Source: Lepas anatifera (taxonomy: Eukaryota; Arthropoda; Thecostraca; Lepadidae). From it: a stretch of 64,000 nucleotides of DNA. The notes below the pieces were generated by a model that made no database searches, had not been told where the DNA came from, and saw nothing but the letters and a program-made list of their open reading frames with translations. Each line of letters starts with the position of its first letter. The stretch's first letter is position 1. The translations under genes and the position numbers were made by a program. Location of the stretch: positions 1 through 64,000 of the forward strand of contig JAOTON010001601.1 of NCBI GenBank assembly GCA_034440635.1, in the 5' to 3' direction. Shown here piece by piece: positions 23,430 to 33,617 of this stretch.

Positions 23430-25360
23430 CTCATAGGCCGCAGAACCTCTGCGGGCCTGGGCCCCTGAGTTTTTTGGTGACTTCTCTGAGTTTATATCGA
23501 GTCCCCTCAGCTAATCTGGGACCGCTTTAGTTAACCGGCCTTATTCGCCTGGGTGGGGGGGTCTTTTTAGACCCCCTCGGGTTTTTCCGAATAGTGACCA
23601 AAAAACGGCGGCGCGCAGCGCCGCCAAACTTGGTCTAGCTATTCCTTCATCATTTTTGCATCTTTCCTGAAAATTTTGGCTCAAGGTCATATCAGGTCAG
23701 GTCACCAGGCCAGGTGAAGTGACCTCACCTCAAAAATAAGCTTAGGACCGCATAACTAAAAGAAGGGTTAATCGATCAAGTTGAAACTCATACCACATAT
23801 TGGAGCCACCAGGAGTTCTACAACATTTGTTCCGGGATTTTTGATATTGGTGACCTAAGGTCATGTGCAGAGCATGACCTCCCCATTGTCAATACATGGG
23901 GAAAATTCACGAAATGAGCTTTTCTCAGTAAGTATGGATGGAATCAACTTCAAACATTGGTTGCGACTTGCTCTTAGCCCATTTCTGAGCTGATGCAAAT
24001 TTTTGACTTGTGACCTTTAAAAGGTCACCTTAGGTCAAATAAGCATTTTTGTGGTTTTTCTATAAATTTTGAATAAAATAAGATAGAGCTTTTATTTTGT
24101 CACCAAAGTGTTTGTATAGTCACTGGAAGTCAAATTATATACATCATGACTATACCAGGTCAAGTTGGGTCAGACCGTTGACCTCGGGTCAGGTCAAATT
24201 CTTAAATTTGACCTGGCATAGGCAATATCATATATCATTCAATTCGTATTGACGAGAGGATTGCATATGGTGCATAAAGTCGTTTGGCTGTATCTTGTTT
24301 GGTTTGGAAGCTATTAGCGAAAAAGTAAACGCCCTTATGCATGGGTGGCTATGGACATTCCCAAGAATATGCCCAATATCTAGTGACCTGTAGCTCCCTA
24401 GGCTTTGACCTGACACGAAAATGAATGTCACTGTAATGAAAGCGCATCTCAAGAGGTTTCGGATGGTGTTGGAAAAATTTGTCTAGCTATCATAGTTTCT
24501 GAGATATATGAGGTTTTCTTAGTACACCTCATATTAGCGATTTTACCTATTTTGACCTCTGGTGACCTTGATATGTGACCTGACAAGAAAAATGACCGAA
24601 GTATTTTCGATGGATCATTTTCGAAGAGCTTTCGATTGCCGTTTTGCGCTTTTTTCTAGCTACCTTAGTTTTTGAGATCGTGGGGGGTCTTTTTAACCCC
24701 CCCCACCAGGGCGAAGGTGGCTCGTACCCGCCACCGGGGCAAGGGTTAACCAGGCCCTCACACTGAACTTGAAACCTATGTGTCGCCGCTGAAGCCTATT
24801 AAGCTTTTCGGGGCCCTTTTATTGATATAGGGCCCTCTCAACAGATCCTGGGCCCTCTGAGCTAAAAGTTGGAGCTCTGAGCTCTGAGCCCCAAGCTGGA
24901 TTAGTGTCCCTTAAGCTGGTCAGGGTCCCCTGGGTTGGTACCGTTTTCGTTTAACTGATATAGATCCCTTCAGCTTGTTTGGGGCCCGTTGTGCGTATCT
25001 GGGCAATAGTTCGTCGAGGCACCCAGCTAGTCTGGCCCTATTAGTTTTATGGGCCTTCTGAGCTGCTGCAGGGTCCCCTCAGAGTGTCTGGGTCCCATGA
25101 GTTGAAAATTGGACCCCTGGGTCAATTTTGAGTCCCTGAGCTTATTTAGAAACCGTTTAAAGAGGTAGGCACCCCACGCTGGTCTTGAGAATCTTGTGTT
25201 GGCACTGAGGTCAAATGAGCTCGTTGGGGGCCCTTATCTGGGCCCCCTTAACTGGCACGGGCCCCTCAGCTGATTTTGGAGACCCAAAATCCCTCCTACC
25301 GGATTCCACCCACGCCAGATTTCCTGACTCCCTGAGGGACCCTGGGGGCCATTGGGGATT
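23430..25360. repeat. Degenerate GGGCCC(C/T)-type array in copy B, interrupted
   Basis: Counterpart of 14450-15200 with the TTAA element removed. Words such as 'cgggcccctcagctgatt' and 'ttaagcttttcggggcccttt' are conserved between copies. Confidence 0.6.
23535..24745. mobile_element. TTAA-flanked AGGTCA-rich element inserted in copy B, 1,211 bp
   Basis: TTAA flanks it at 23531-23534 and 24746-24749. Copy A carries the empty site 'ttttagttaaccagg' with a single TTAA at about 14579-14582. The right end, read inward, is CCCTTGCCCCGGTGGCGGG. The left end is shorter but both sides share the TTCGCC, G-run, AAAAAGACC layout. The interior contains 'ggcggcgcgcagcgccgcc' and many AGGTCA/TGACCT words. 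TTAA duplication points to piggyBac-type mobilisation in trans. No coding frame is present. Confidence 0.85.
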
Positions 25361-25434
25361 TTTTCCGCGATCAGCGCTGGGGTCCCTCCCCCGAGACAAA
25401 GCTTACAACATGTCTCTGTCTCTATACTCTAGCG

Positions 25435-26480
25435 TCTGCCAGAGTTGAGCTAGAATCATTTTAGGCACAATTCGCTTCCTCTCGTTACGGCGAATCATCA
25501 AATAATGTATAATATGACTATACTAGGTTAAAACATAAAAATAACCTGACCTAAGGTTAGGTCAAGGCCACCATCTAGCTTAGCATAGTCAATATGCATA
25601 TCAATCAACTCACAATAACAATAAAAAATGGTATCAAAATACGGGTTTTATCAATATTTCCTGCAAAGCCATTGACCCAAGTCTTAAAACCTGCTTAGGA
25701 AGCCCCAGATGAACTCTCAGAGGTAACATGTCTAAACTTGCAACATGAACCGATAAAGAGGCCTAGGGTACTATGATTTGGGGAATCCGAAGGTATTTCA
25801 AGCGGCGTCTGCAGACATAGAGCAATTGTTCGGCAAATTTCCGTTTTATCCCATGCATTTTCAATGGAGAGGTCATGATTCGTACCTGTCGCTAGGTCAT
25901 CGATGGAAAAAATCCCGGAATAAATTTATTAGTACTTTTTGGGCCCATTATATGGTACAAGTTTGAATTCGATAGATTCACCCTTTTCTTACTTACGCCA
26001 ACAAACATTTTTTGGGGTGAGATCACTTGACCTGCACTGGTGACCTGACCTGAGATGACACAACCTTAAATTTTGAGGGAAAGTTGCGGAAGTGATCAAT
26101 GATAAGGTGTGACAAGTACTGAGTCGCTTCGCGCCGACGTTTTTTCTTGCCACTGGGAGACCTCGAGGGGGTGTTCAAGCACACTCCAACGGGCCGGAAT
26201 GGGGCGCGAATACTCTAGAACAGGGCTGAGGCCAAAAGGGAAGGCTCTAAACAATGTTTGAAATTGTGGGGTCAAGGTCCTTCAAGGTCATTGACCTATT
26301 ACGGCACAACCCAACATATTATGCCTAATTTACGCTATAACTAACGCTGCGCCCAAGTTTACCAATGACTTGATCAAGCCTTGATCATAAAGGCCAGTCA
26401 CCTTTAAAATTGACCTGTGACCTTGATCTAAACACTGAATAACCTTAACTTTGATGTAATAGGATACGTTATAATAGGTG
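25435..26480. repeat. AGGTCA-rich block in copy B
   Basis: Closely matches 15265-16300 in copy A, and shares words with 32870-33600 including 'cacttgacctgcactggtgacctg'-type clusters. It is non-coding. Confidence 0.65.
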
Positions 26481-26489
26481 TCGTAACGT

Positions 26490-29400
26490 TATGCAACGTT
26501 ATTTAGGGGCTGTCCAGGAGTAACTGTGCTCATCAGGGACACCTATGCTCTCTGGAGGGGCCTTTGCTTCGATGAGGCACCTGTGCCACCCAGGGGCGCC
26601 TTCGCTCCCCAATGGACGCGACCTAGCTATCCAGGGGCATCTTTGCTGTTCTGGGGGTGCCTTTGATACCCAGTGCCCAAGGGGAGCTTTTTCTTATCCA
26701 GGTTCACCTTGGTATTGATGGGCATATTTTTATTCAAGGTAACCTATACTACCCAGTGGCGCCTACCCTATGCAAGGGGCGCTCAGGCTATCCAGGGGGC
26801 GGCAATTTGCTATACATAGGGCGCCCTTATGCTCTCCATGGGCACCTCATTCAGAGGGTGCCTCTGATATTCAGGGGCGCTTTTCCTATCAGCAGGGTAC
26901 CTGTGCCATCTTGGGGCTATTCTTATCAAGGGACGCTGCTGTTATCCAGGAATACCTACACCACTGTCGAGGGTCGCCTTTGCTACCCAGAGGCGCCTTT
27001 ACTTCTTAGGAAGTTTGGCGCCCATGCTTTAAGGAGTGCTTTGGCATCGATTGATTGCTCTATTATTGGGCTTAGGTGCGCGTGAACCTTGAGCTCATGT
27101 AGCGCCCATATTGTTGCTAAGGAACGCTTATGCTATCAAAGGGCGCCTTTGCTATTCAGGGCCTCTGTTTTATTCAAGGCAGTCTGTTCTATCCACGGGC
27201 ATCTGATATTTTGGGGGCGGTGCCTAGGTTATTCAGGAGGCGGCTTTTTTCTCCACAGGGGCGCACTATTGCTTTCCAGGGGCGCCGTTACTGCCCAGGG
27301 GTGTCTTTCTATCCAGGGGCGCATATGCTCTCTAGGTGTATTTTTCAATCACAGACATGATTGAAATACATGCCCCTACGTTATCCTGGGGTGCTTTTTG
27401 TCTTCGGTAAGGCGCTATTTGTCTCTTCCGGGCACCAGTTTATCCAAGGGCACCTATGCTGTCCAGAGAAACTTTGTTATCTAGGGCTGCCTTCGCTGTT
27501 AAGGGGCACCTTTGCTACCCAAAGGGAGCATTTTACTTTCCTGGATTGCCTATTTCCATCTAAGGGGCGCATATGCTATCTTGGAGCGCCTTTGCAAACA
27601 TGGGGCGCACTTTTCTATCCAGGGGCGCCTTTGTACTTGAGCGGGCGCCTCTGCAATCCAGGAGGAGCCCAAAATAGATGGAGAATAACAATTCTGAAAT
27701 AAGGCGCTCGAACACTGAAATAAAGTGCCTAATTATCAGAAAGAGGCGCTCATCTGCTGAACGGGGAGGACTGCTGGTTGGTGAGGGCAACGTTCTCGGA
27801 AGTGAGGCGCACATACTGAAAAAGGCACCCGGTTGCAGCGATGGAGCACTAAGCCTTCAGTTATAGGTTAATGAAATGTGGTTAAAGGCAGTCCATGCTC
27901 AAATTGAGCGCTCATGCCCTGTAACAGAGCGCGTGACTGTCGGACAGGTGTGCCAAACCATAGACAGTAGGGCAGCTGAAGCTGGAAAGGGACACCTATG
28001 ATATCCTGAGGGCGCCTGTACTCTCAGGTGAGGCGCTTGTTTTCTTCCTCAGGCGCCTAGTTTATCCATGGCCGCCTATGCTGTCCAGATAATCTATTTT
28101 AAGAAGGGTTAACTTTGCTGCCCAGGGGCGCCTTTCCTAGCCAAGGGCGCATATTGTATCCGTAGGGCACTTCATCCAGGGGGCGCCTAGGCTATCCAAA
28201 GGCGGCTTTTCTATCGAAGGTTTGCCTTCCTAGGGGCGCCTTTGCTACCCAGGGGCGCCTTTGCTGTCCACAGCATTTGTGTTATCCAGGGTTGTCTTTG
28301 CTGTCCAGGGGCGCCTTTGCTATCCAAGGGTGCATATGACATCCGTAGGGCGCTTTTTCCAGTGGGCGCTTAGGCTATCAAAGGGTGCCTTTTTCTACCC
28401 AAGGTGGGCATTTTATTTTCCTAAAGCGCCTACTTCTATCTAAGGGGCGCTTATGCTGTTCAGGGCACCTATGTTACCAATATTTGCCTTTGCTGCCCAG
28501 GGGCGCCTTTCCTAGTCAAGGGCGCATATGATATCCGTAGGGCGCTTCATCCAGGGGGCGCCTAGGCTATCCAAAGGCGGCTTTTCTATCGAAGGGGTGC
28601 CTTCCTAGGGGTGCCTTTGCTACCCAGGGGCGCCTTTGCTGTCCACAGCACTTGTGTTATCCAGGGTTGTCTTTGCTGTCCAGGGGCGCCTTTGCTATCC
28701 ATGGGTGCATATGACATCCGTAGGGCGCTTTTTCCAGTGGGCGCCCAGGCTATCAAAGGGCGCCTTTTTCTACCCAAGGTGAGCATTTTATTTTCCTAAA
28801 GCGCCTATTTCTATCTAAGGGGCGCTTATGCTGTCCAGGGCACCTATGTTACCAAGATTTGCCTTTGCTGCCCAGGGGCGCCTTTCCTAGCCAAGGGCGC
28901 ATATTGTATCCGTAGGGCACTTCATCCAGGGGGCGCCTAGGCTATCCAAAGGCGGCTTTTCTATCGAAGGTTTGCCTTCCTAGGGGCGCCTTTGCTACCC
29001 AGGGGCGCCTTTGCTGTCCACAGCACTTGTGTTATCCAGGGTTGTCTTTGCTGTCCAGGGGCGCCTTTGCTATCCAAGGGTGCATATAACATCCGTAGGG
29101 CACTTTTTCCAGTGGGCGCCTAGGCTATCAAAGGGCGCCTTTTTCTACCCAAGGTGAGCATTTTATTTTCCTAAAGCGCCTATTTCTATCTAAGGGGCGC
29201 TTATGCTGTCCAGGGCACCTATGTTACCAAGATTTGCCTTTGCTGCCCAGGGGCGCCTTTCCTAGCCAAGGGCGCATATGATATCCGTAGGACGCTTCAT
29301 CCAGGGGGCGCCTAAGCTATCCAAAGGCGGCTTTTCAATCAAAGGGGTGCCTTCCTAGGGGCGCCTGTGCTACCCAGGGGCGCCTTAGCTGTCCACAGCA

Positions 29401-30104
29401 CTTGTGTTATACAGGGTTGTCTTTGCTGTCCAGGGGTGCCTTTGCTATCCAAGGGTGCATATGACATCCGTAGGGCGCTTTTTCCAGTGGGCGCATAGGC
29501 TATCAAAGGGCGCCTTTTTCTACCCAAGGTGAGCATTTTATTTTCCTAAAGCGCCTATTTCTATCTAAGGGACGCTTATGCTGTCCAGGGCACCTATGTT
29601 ACCAAGATTTGCCTTTGCTGCCCAGGGGCGCCTTTCCTAGCCAAGGGCGCATATGATATCCGTAGGGCGCTTCATCCAGGGGGCGCCTAGGCTATCCAAA
29701 GGCGGCTTTTCTATCGAAGGGGTGCCTTCCTAGGGGCGCCTTTGCTACCCAGGGGCGCCTTTGCAGTCCACAGCACTTGTGTTATCCAGGGTTGTCTTTG
29801 CTGTCCAGGGGCGCCTTTGCTATCCATGGGTGCATATGACATCCGTAGGGCGCTTTTTCCAGTGGGCGCCTAGGCTATCAAAGGGCGCCTTTTTCTACCC
29901 AAGGTGAGCATTTTATTTTCCTAAAGCGCCTATTTCTATCTAAGGGGCGCTTATGCTGTCCAGGGCACCTATGTTACCAATATTTGCCTTTGCTGCCCAG
30001 GGGCGCCTTTCCTAGCCAAGGGCGCATATGATATCCGTAGGGCGCTTCACCAGGGGGCGCCTACGCTACCCACGGGCGCTTCATCCAGGGGGCGCCTAGG
30101 CTAC
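26490..30104. repeat. GGGCGCC minisatellite, copy B
   Basis: The same 19-20-bp subunit family as in copy A. The left part (26490-27900) aligns with 16330-17740. The right part is dominated by five 375-bp higher-order periods. Stop-poor frames are repeat artefacts. Confidence 0.9.
28118..29992 (+). repeat. Five exact-length 375-bp higher-order repeats
   Basis: The landmark 'ctgcccag' recurs at 28118, 28493, 28868, 29243, 29618 and 29993. A second landmark, 'gtccacagca', recurs at 28266, 28641, 29016, 29391 and 29766. All spacings are 375 bp, so the array has expanded by whole higher-order units of roughly 19 subunits, followed by a partial sixth period. Copy A has about one full period. Confidence 0.95.
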
Positions 30105-30347
30105 TCAGGGGTGCATTAGTTCCCCATGGTGCAATCCTGCTATCTAGTGACGCCTTTTCTTTGCCGGGGCGCTTTTGTTAGCTTTCTAAATTTCATCTTC
30201 AACATTTTCCTGGGGCGCAAAAGACCAGTAAAGGCGTCTAGTGTTTGGGCAGGGGCGCTTTGCTATGGTTTTAAGGACTATGTGTTAATTCAAGTGGAAT
30301 AAGTGGTATCTACCACCTTGGCGCAAGAAATGGGTACAGGCGCGCCG

Positions 30348-30380
30348 CTCATATCGGGCGCCTTCGGCGCCCGATATGAG
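30348..30380. repeat. Perfect 15-bp-arm subterminal hairpin
   Basis: CTCATATCGGGCGCC pairs perfectly with GGCGCCCGATATGAG around a TTC loop. It lies about 90 bp from the right terminus of the giant element and includes the same GGCGCC core as the minisatellite. Confidence 0.9.
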
Positions 30381-30477
30381 CTAAGCTATGCTGAGGCGCT
30401 TCGGAGCTAAGGGGGGGCCCGGGCCCCCTGGGCCCCCCTTGGATCCGTCACTGCTTGGATCCATCACTGTTTCAGAC

Positions 30478-31496
30478 ATGGGTTCGCAGGAAGCCCAGAC
30501 AACTTCGCTGGACAACGTGGCAGGAAATGATGATAGAGATTTCGCTTTGGTACCATTTCGCTTAGATTGTCATTACGAGTCGATTGGTATGCATATTGAT
30601 TATGTCAGACCAGATAATGCTCTTGATCTGACCTTCAGTTAGGTCATTCTTAGATTTTGACACAGCATGTTCATACCATATATAATTTGATTCGCCGTAA
30701 CGAGGATTCGCCTACATTATGGCTCTAGCTTAACGCAGTTTTCGATCTCGGTTTAGCTATTAAAGAACAGTCACTAACAGGCTATTAAAGCACAGTCTTC
30801 TTAAGCCAGGCGCGTCGGAACGTTTTCAAAAGTGAGGGGAGGGGGTGGCACATCCGGCCACGCGTTCTAAACCCTGCCAACAATAGAGCTATTGTAAGCC
30901 CTGTAAATAAAGCTCTTTATGTGAAACCCTACATGATTTTTAAAGTAACCAGAAATCGCTGTTAAACTTTACATTTCCCTTCATCATGCAACATAAGGCT
31001 CTGACGGAAAATGTCTTGTCTATCATAAACCACGTCGGCACTTGAAGCTCTCCTCATTAAATAAGTGTTCAAAGCTTTGTTTGTTCAACAGCAATGTAAC
31101 ACCATAGGTAAGCTTTTAATGGCGGTAAAATTCAAACAATAACACTTAATAGGTAGCTGGTTGTCTGCGTGCTTAATAAGGGATAAGCGAAACCAATTAT
31201 TGGCTGGATCAAAAGGTCACAACAAGTAGTGTCAGAAGTCCTTTTCGCATTTTGCGAATTCGGCCTTCAAATGGCTTAAAATCGCTCTCAAAGTCAATAT
31301 TTCTAGATGACTTATCGAGAATTCTCACTATCGTTTAATTGACGTAGTCCCGGCTATGACCATTTATTTCTCTAAAAATCAGGTCATTCTGTCCTAAATA
31401 GTAATGAAGAACTTTGGAACTATCACAGACAAAATTTTTTAAAAACCTACATTTCAAAACTATTTTTAACAGAAATATAGGACTTCAAAGAAATCA
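30478..31496. other. No gene recognised; short AGGTCA-type fragment at the left
   Basis: Bases 30540-30780 carry TGACCT and 'ttcgccgtaacgaggattcg' words of the AGGTCA family. The remainder is AT-rich without signature. Confidence 0.4.
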
Positions 31497-31531
31497 CTAT
31501 TGACCAATCAGAAGCCCAGGAATTCTCATAC

Positions 31532-31838
31532 CTGGGTAACGTGACGTATCAGCCTCACCGACGACCTCGGTCGGTTCCAGCAGCTGCTCGAGGAGCGGCC
31601 CACGATGTCTCGCGCCTGCGTCTGCTACGGTGTTGGACGCCTTCGTCAGCGGCACCGGCACCGAGGCCGACGCGACCGGGGACATCCCCGGCATCTCGGA
31701 CGTCGGGGCGGATGGCGGGGAGCCGGACTTTGCTGGGGACCGGGAGTCTGGGGACTGAGGGTGTGGCTGGCGCCACGGGTGCCGGAGGGGGAGGCTGCTC
31801 CCATGGGCGGTGTCTGCGCACTGTAGGCCATAGATCAA
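31532..31838 (-). CDS. Possible exon: Pro/Ser-rich protein segment with an LXXLL motif
   Basis: A GC-rich open block on the minus strand encodes SPDSRSPAKSGSPPSAPTSE, then MPGMSPVASASVPVPL and GPLLEQLLEPTEVVGEAD. It ends in a canonical donor context, CAG|GTATGAG, with the exon edge at 31532 (the frame reaches TAC CCA G). A possible acceptor is the CTACAG near 31825. LEQLL matches the nuclear-receptor box pattern, which is short and can arise by chance. An alternative start at 31831 (MAYSAQTPPMGAASP) uses another frame for the first 35 residues. Codon composition and the donor favour the minus strand over the Arg-rich plus-strand frame. The gene is not recognised. Confidence 0.35.
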
Positions 31839-32639
31839 TGTTTATTTGTTTTCGCTCACGTTTTAACTGTGCTTTTTTGTCCGGCTCATACGTTCATCAT
31901 CATTCTGATTTATTTTCCACGCACCCGGCCGGTAGACGTCTGCCGGGCTCCGGGCCCGTGCCCGTCTAGGCGTAATTTAGAGCGCTCGCGCCGTCGGCGG
32001 TCACGGGTTCGGGGCTCGGCTCCTCCGTTTAGAATTGTATTTGTCCACCTCAGTCGGCCGGAGCTTGTTTTTAGGGTCTTTGTATGTTTTATGTACCGCC
32101 GTAGTGTAAATAAATATACGTGTATGGTTGTGTTGTAGAGTGTTTAATCTAGTCCTAAATTCAGAATGTGTGTCACGAGTGTCTGTGTTTATGCCAGCAA
32201 CCCGTTTCGTTAGCTTGAGCGAAGATATATAACTAGGTCAAAAATTGGAATACACAGTTGGTCCCGACTCAGTCTTTTTCTAGCCCCAGACGACATAACA
32301 GTTGTAAAAGTTTCGTCATCCTGGGAACTTTGACAAACAAAATTACTGTAAACACTTAAACTAGGTTTTAAAAACCAAGTGATGGAGAGCAGGTTTCCGC
32401 TTTTTACCGGTATCGTTAAAGTATTTCAATAATAGGTGAGTGGCCTCCAAAAATGTTGCCGAAGATGGAAAAATAATTGACAGTTTATTTATCAAGCTTT
32501 TTGCAAAAAGCAAGAAACCGCAATAAAATTATTCTGCGTATTTCCCTTTAAGTTCAAGATAACCGACACCAAAAACTCCTGGTTTCACCACGTTTGCAGC
32601 TTTTCGAGCTGTGACCTTGTGATGAGCAGGAATGTTGTG
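31839..32639. other. GC-rich then AT-rich sequence without recognised gene
   Basis: Bases 31920-32050 are CpG-rich. A plus-strand 'aataaata' at about 32108 could be a polyadenylation signal, but no supported plus-strand coding frame leads to it. Confidence 0.35.
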
Positions 32640-33613
32640 GGCCTCCGAGCCAGCTTCACCCTGGTGGGGGGTGTTTGAACACCCCCTTGAATTTGGCCCC
32701 TGTGCGGGATAGCGAAAAAAACGCGAACGCTGGTGGATAGCTCGTACAAATTCATGAAGAAACTATGTGAGCCACTTTTTGGCTCAGATCAATATTGAGG
32801 TCATGACACGTCAAGGAAAGTGGGATTTTGAGTAGAGTTTTTGGGCTCTAGGGTCTGCCAGAGTTGAGTGAGAATCTTTTTTTTAGGTACCACTCGCTTC
32901 CTCTTGTCACGACGAATCAAATGATGTATATGGCTACACTAGGTCAAAATACAAAAATGACCAGGCCTCAGGTCAGGTCAAGGTCACTTCTTAACCTAGC
33001 ATAGTCAATATGCATATCAATCGACTCGCAATAGCAACCAAACGCAACTATATAAAAATAAAAGCTGTATCCTCATTTCATGCAAAGTTATTGACATAAG
33101 TCTGAAAACTGCTTAAATAGCCCCAGATGACCTATCAGAGGTCACAGGTCAAAAATTGCAGCATGAATCTGGAAAGAGGCCCAGGATATTACGATTTTGA
33201 GATTATGAAGGTATTCGTAGCTGTATCTACACAAATACAGCCCAATTTCTGTTCTTCTCATATATTTCCAGTGGAGAGGCCATGGTCCGTACTTGACCTT
33301 AGGTCATCGATTTGAAGAAAAATCACGGAATATATGGTGTAGCACTCGTTAGGCCCATTATGTGGTATAAATTTAAATCCAATAGATTCATCAATATCTT
33401 ACTTGTGTCATTTTAAACATTTTTTGAGGTGAGGTCACTTGACCTGCACTGGTGACCTGTCCTGAGATGACCCAACATCAAAATATTGAGGAAAGTTGCG
33501 GAATTGATCAAGGATAAGGTGTGCCAAGTACGGCGGCGCTTTGCGCCGCCGTTTTTCCGTGCCGCCGGAAAACCTGAGGGCGTGTGTTCAAACCCCCCCC
33601 ACCGGGGCGAGGG
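32640..33613. mobile_element. AGGTCA-rich element with TTAA at the right end
   Basis: The right end 'ccaccggggcgaggg' is followed by TTAA at 33614-33617, as in other family members. The left edge near 32640 has 'cttcaccctggtgggggg' but no TTAA, so it is truncated or diverged. A long stretch matches the blocks at 15265 and 25435. It contains the palindromic 'cggcggcgctttgcgccgccg' near 33533. Confidence 0.6.
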
Positions 33614-33617
33614 TTAA

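Larger units (their letters stand above)
22509..30453. mobile_element. Unit copy B of the giant element
   Basis: Copy B starts CAGTGACGGATCTAGG and ends GGATCCGTCACTG, giving proper complementary termini of about 16 bp. Its order of modules is the same as in copy A. It differs by a TTAA element at 23535-24745, absence of the 2.5-kb hAT insertion, and a larger number of 375-bp higher-order repeats. Confidence 0.8.
13569..30469. mobile_element. Giant hAT-like composite element, 16.9 kb, head-to-tail dimer
   Basis: The octamer TTTCAGAC flanks the block perfectly at 13561-13568 and 30470-30477. The left terminus is CAATGACGGATCTAGG. Read inward, the right terminus is CAGTGATGGATCCAAG, directly preceded by a second terminus CAGTGACGGATCCAAG. 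Inside are two head-to-tail copies of one unit: A (13569-22508) and B (22509-30453). They meet at 'cttggatc' joined to 'cagtgacggatc', where copy A has lost its last 8 bp. After subtracting younger insertions the units are about 6.43 and 6.73 kb. In order, each unit holds a nested 0.5-kb hAT, a GGGCCCCT-type array, an AGGTCA-rich block, a GGGCGCC minisatellite and a subterminal hairpin. No transposase is encoded, so movement would have required one in trans. Dimerisation before or after insertion cannot be decided here. Confidence 0.8.

Noticed and set aside
28118..29992. Regular direct repeats resembling a CRISPR array
   Set aside because: Periods are 375 bp with no unique spacers of uniform length, subunits are degenerate, and no cas-like genes exist in an evidently eukaryotic context.
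31541..31969. Plus-strand Arg/Ala-rich 142-codon frame
   Set aside because: Composition is that of an antisense GC-rich frame. The minus strand has the better protein and a canonical donor.
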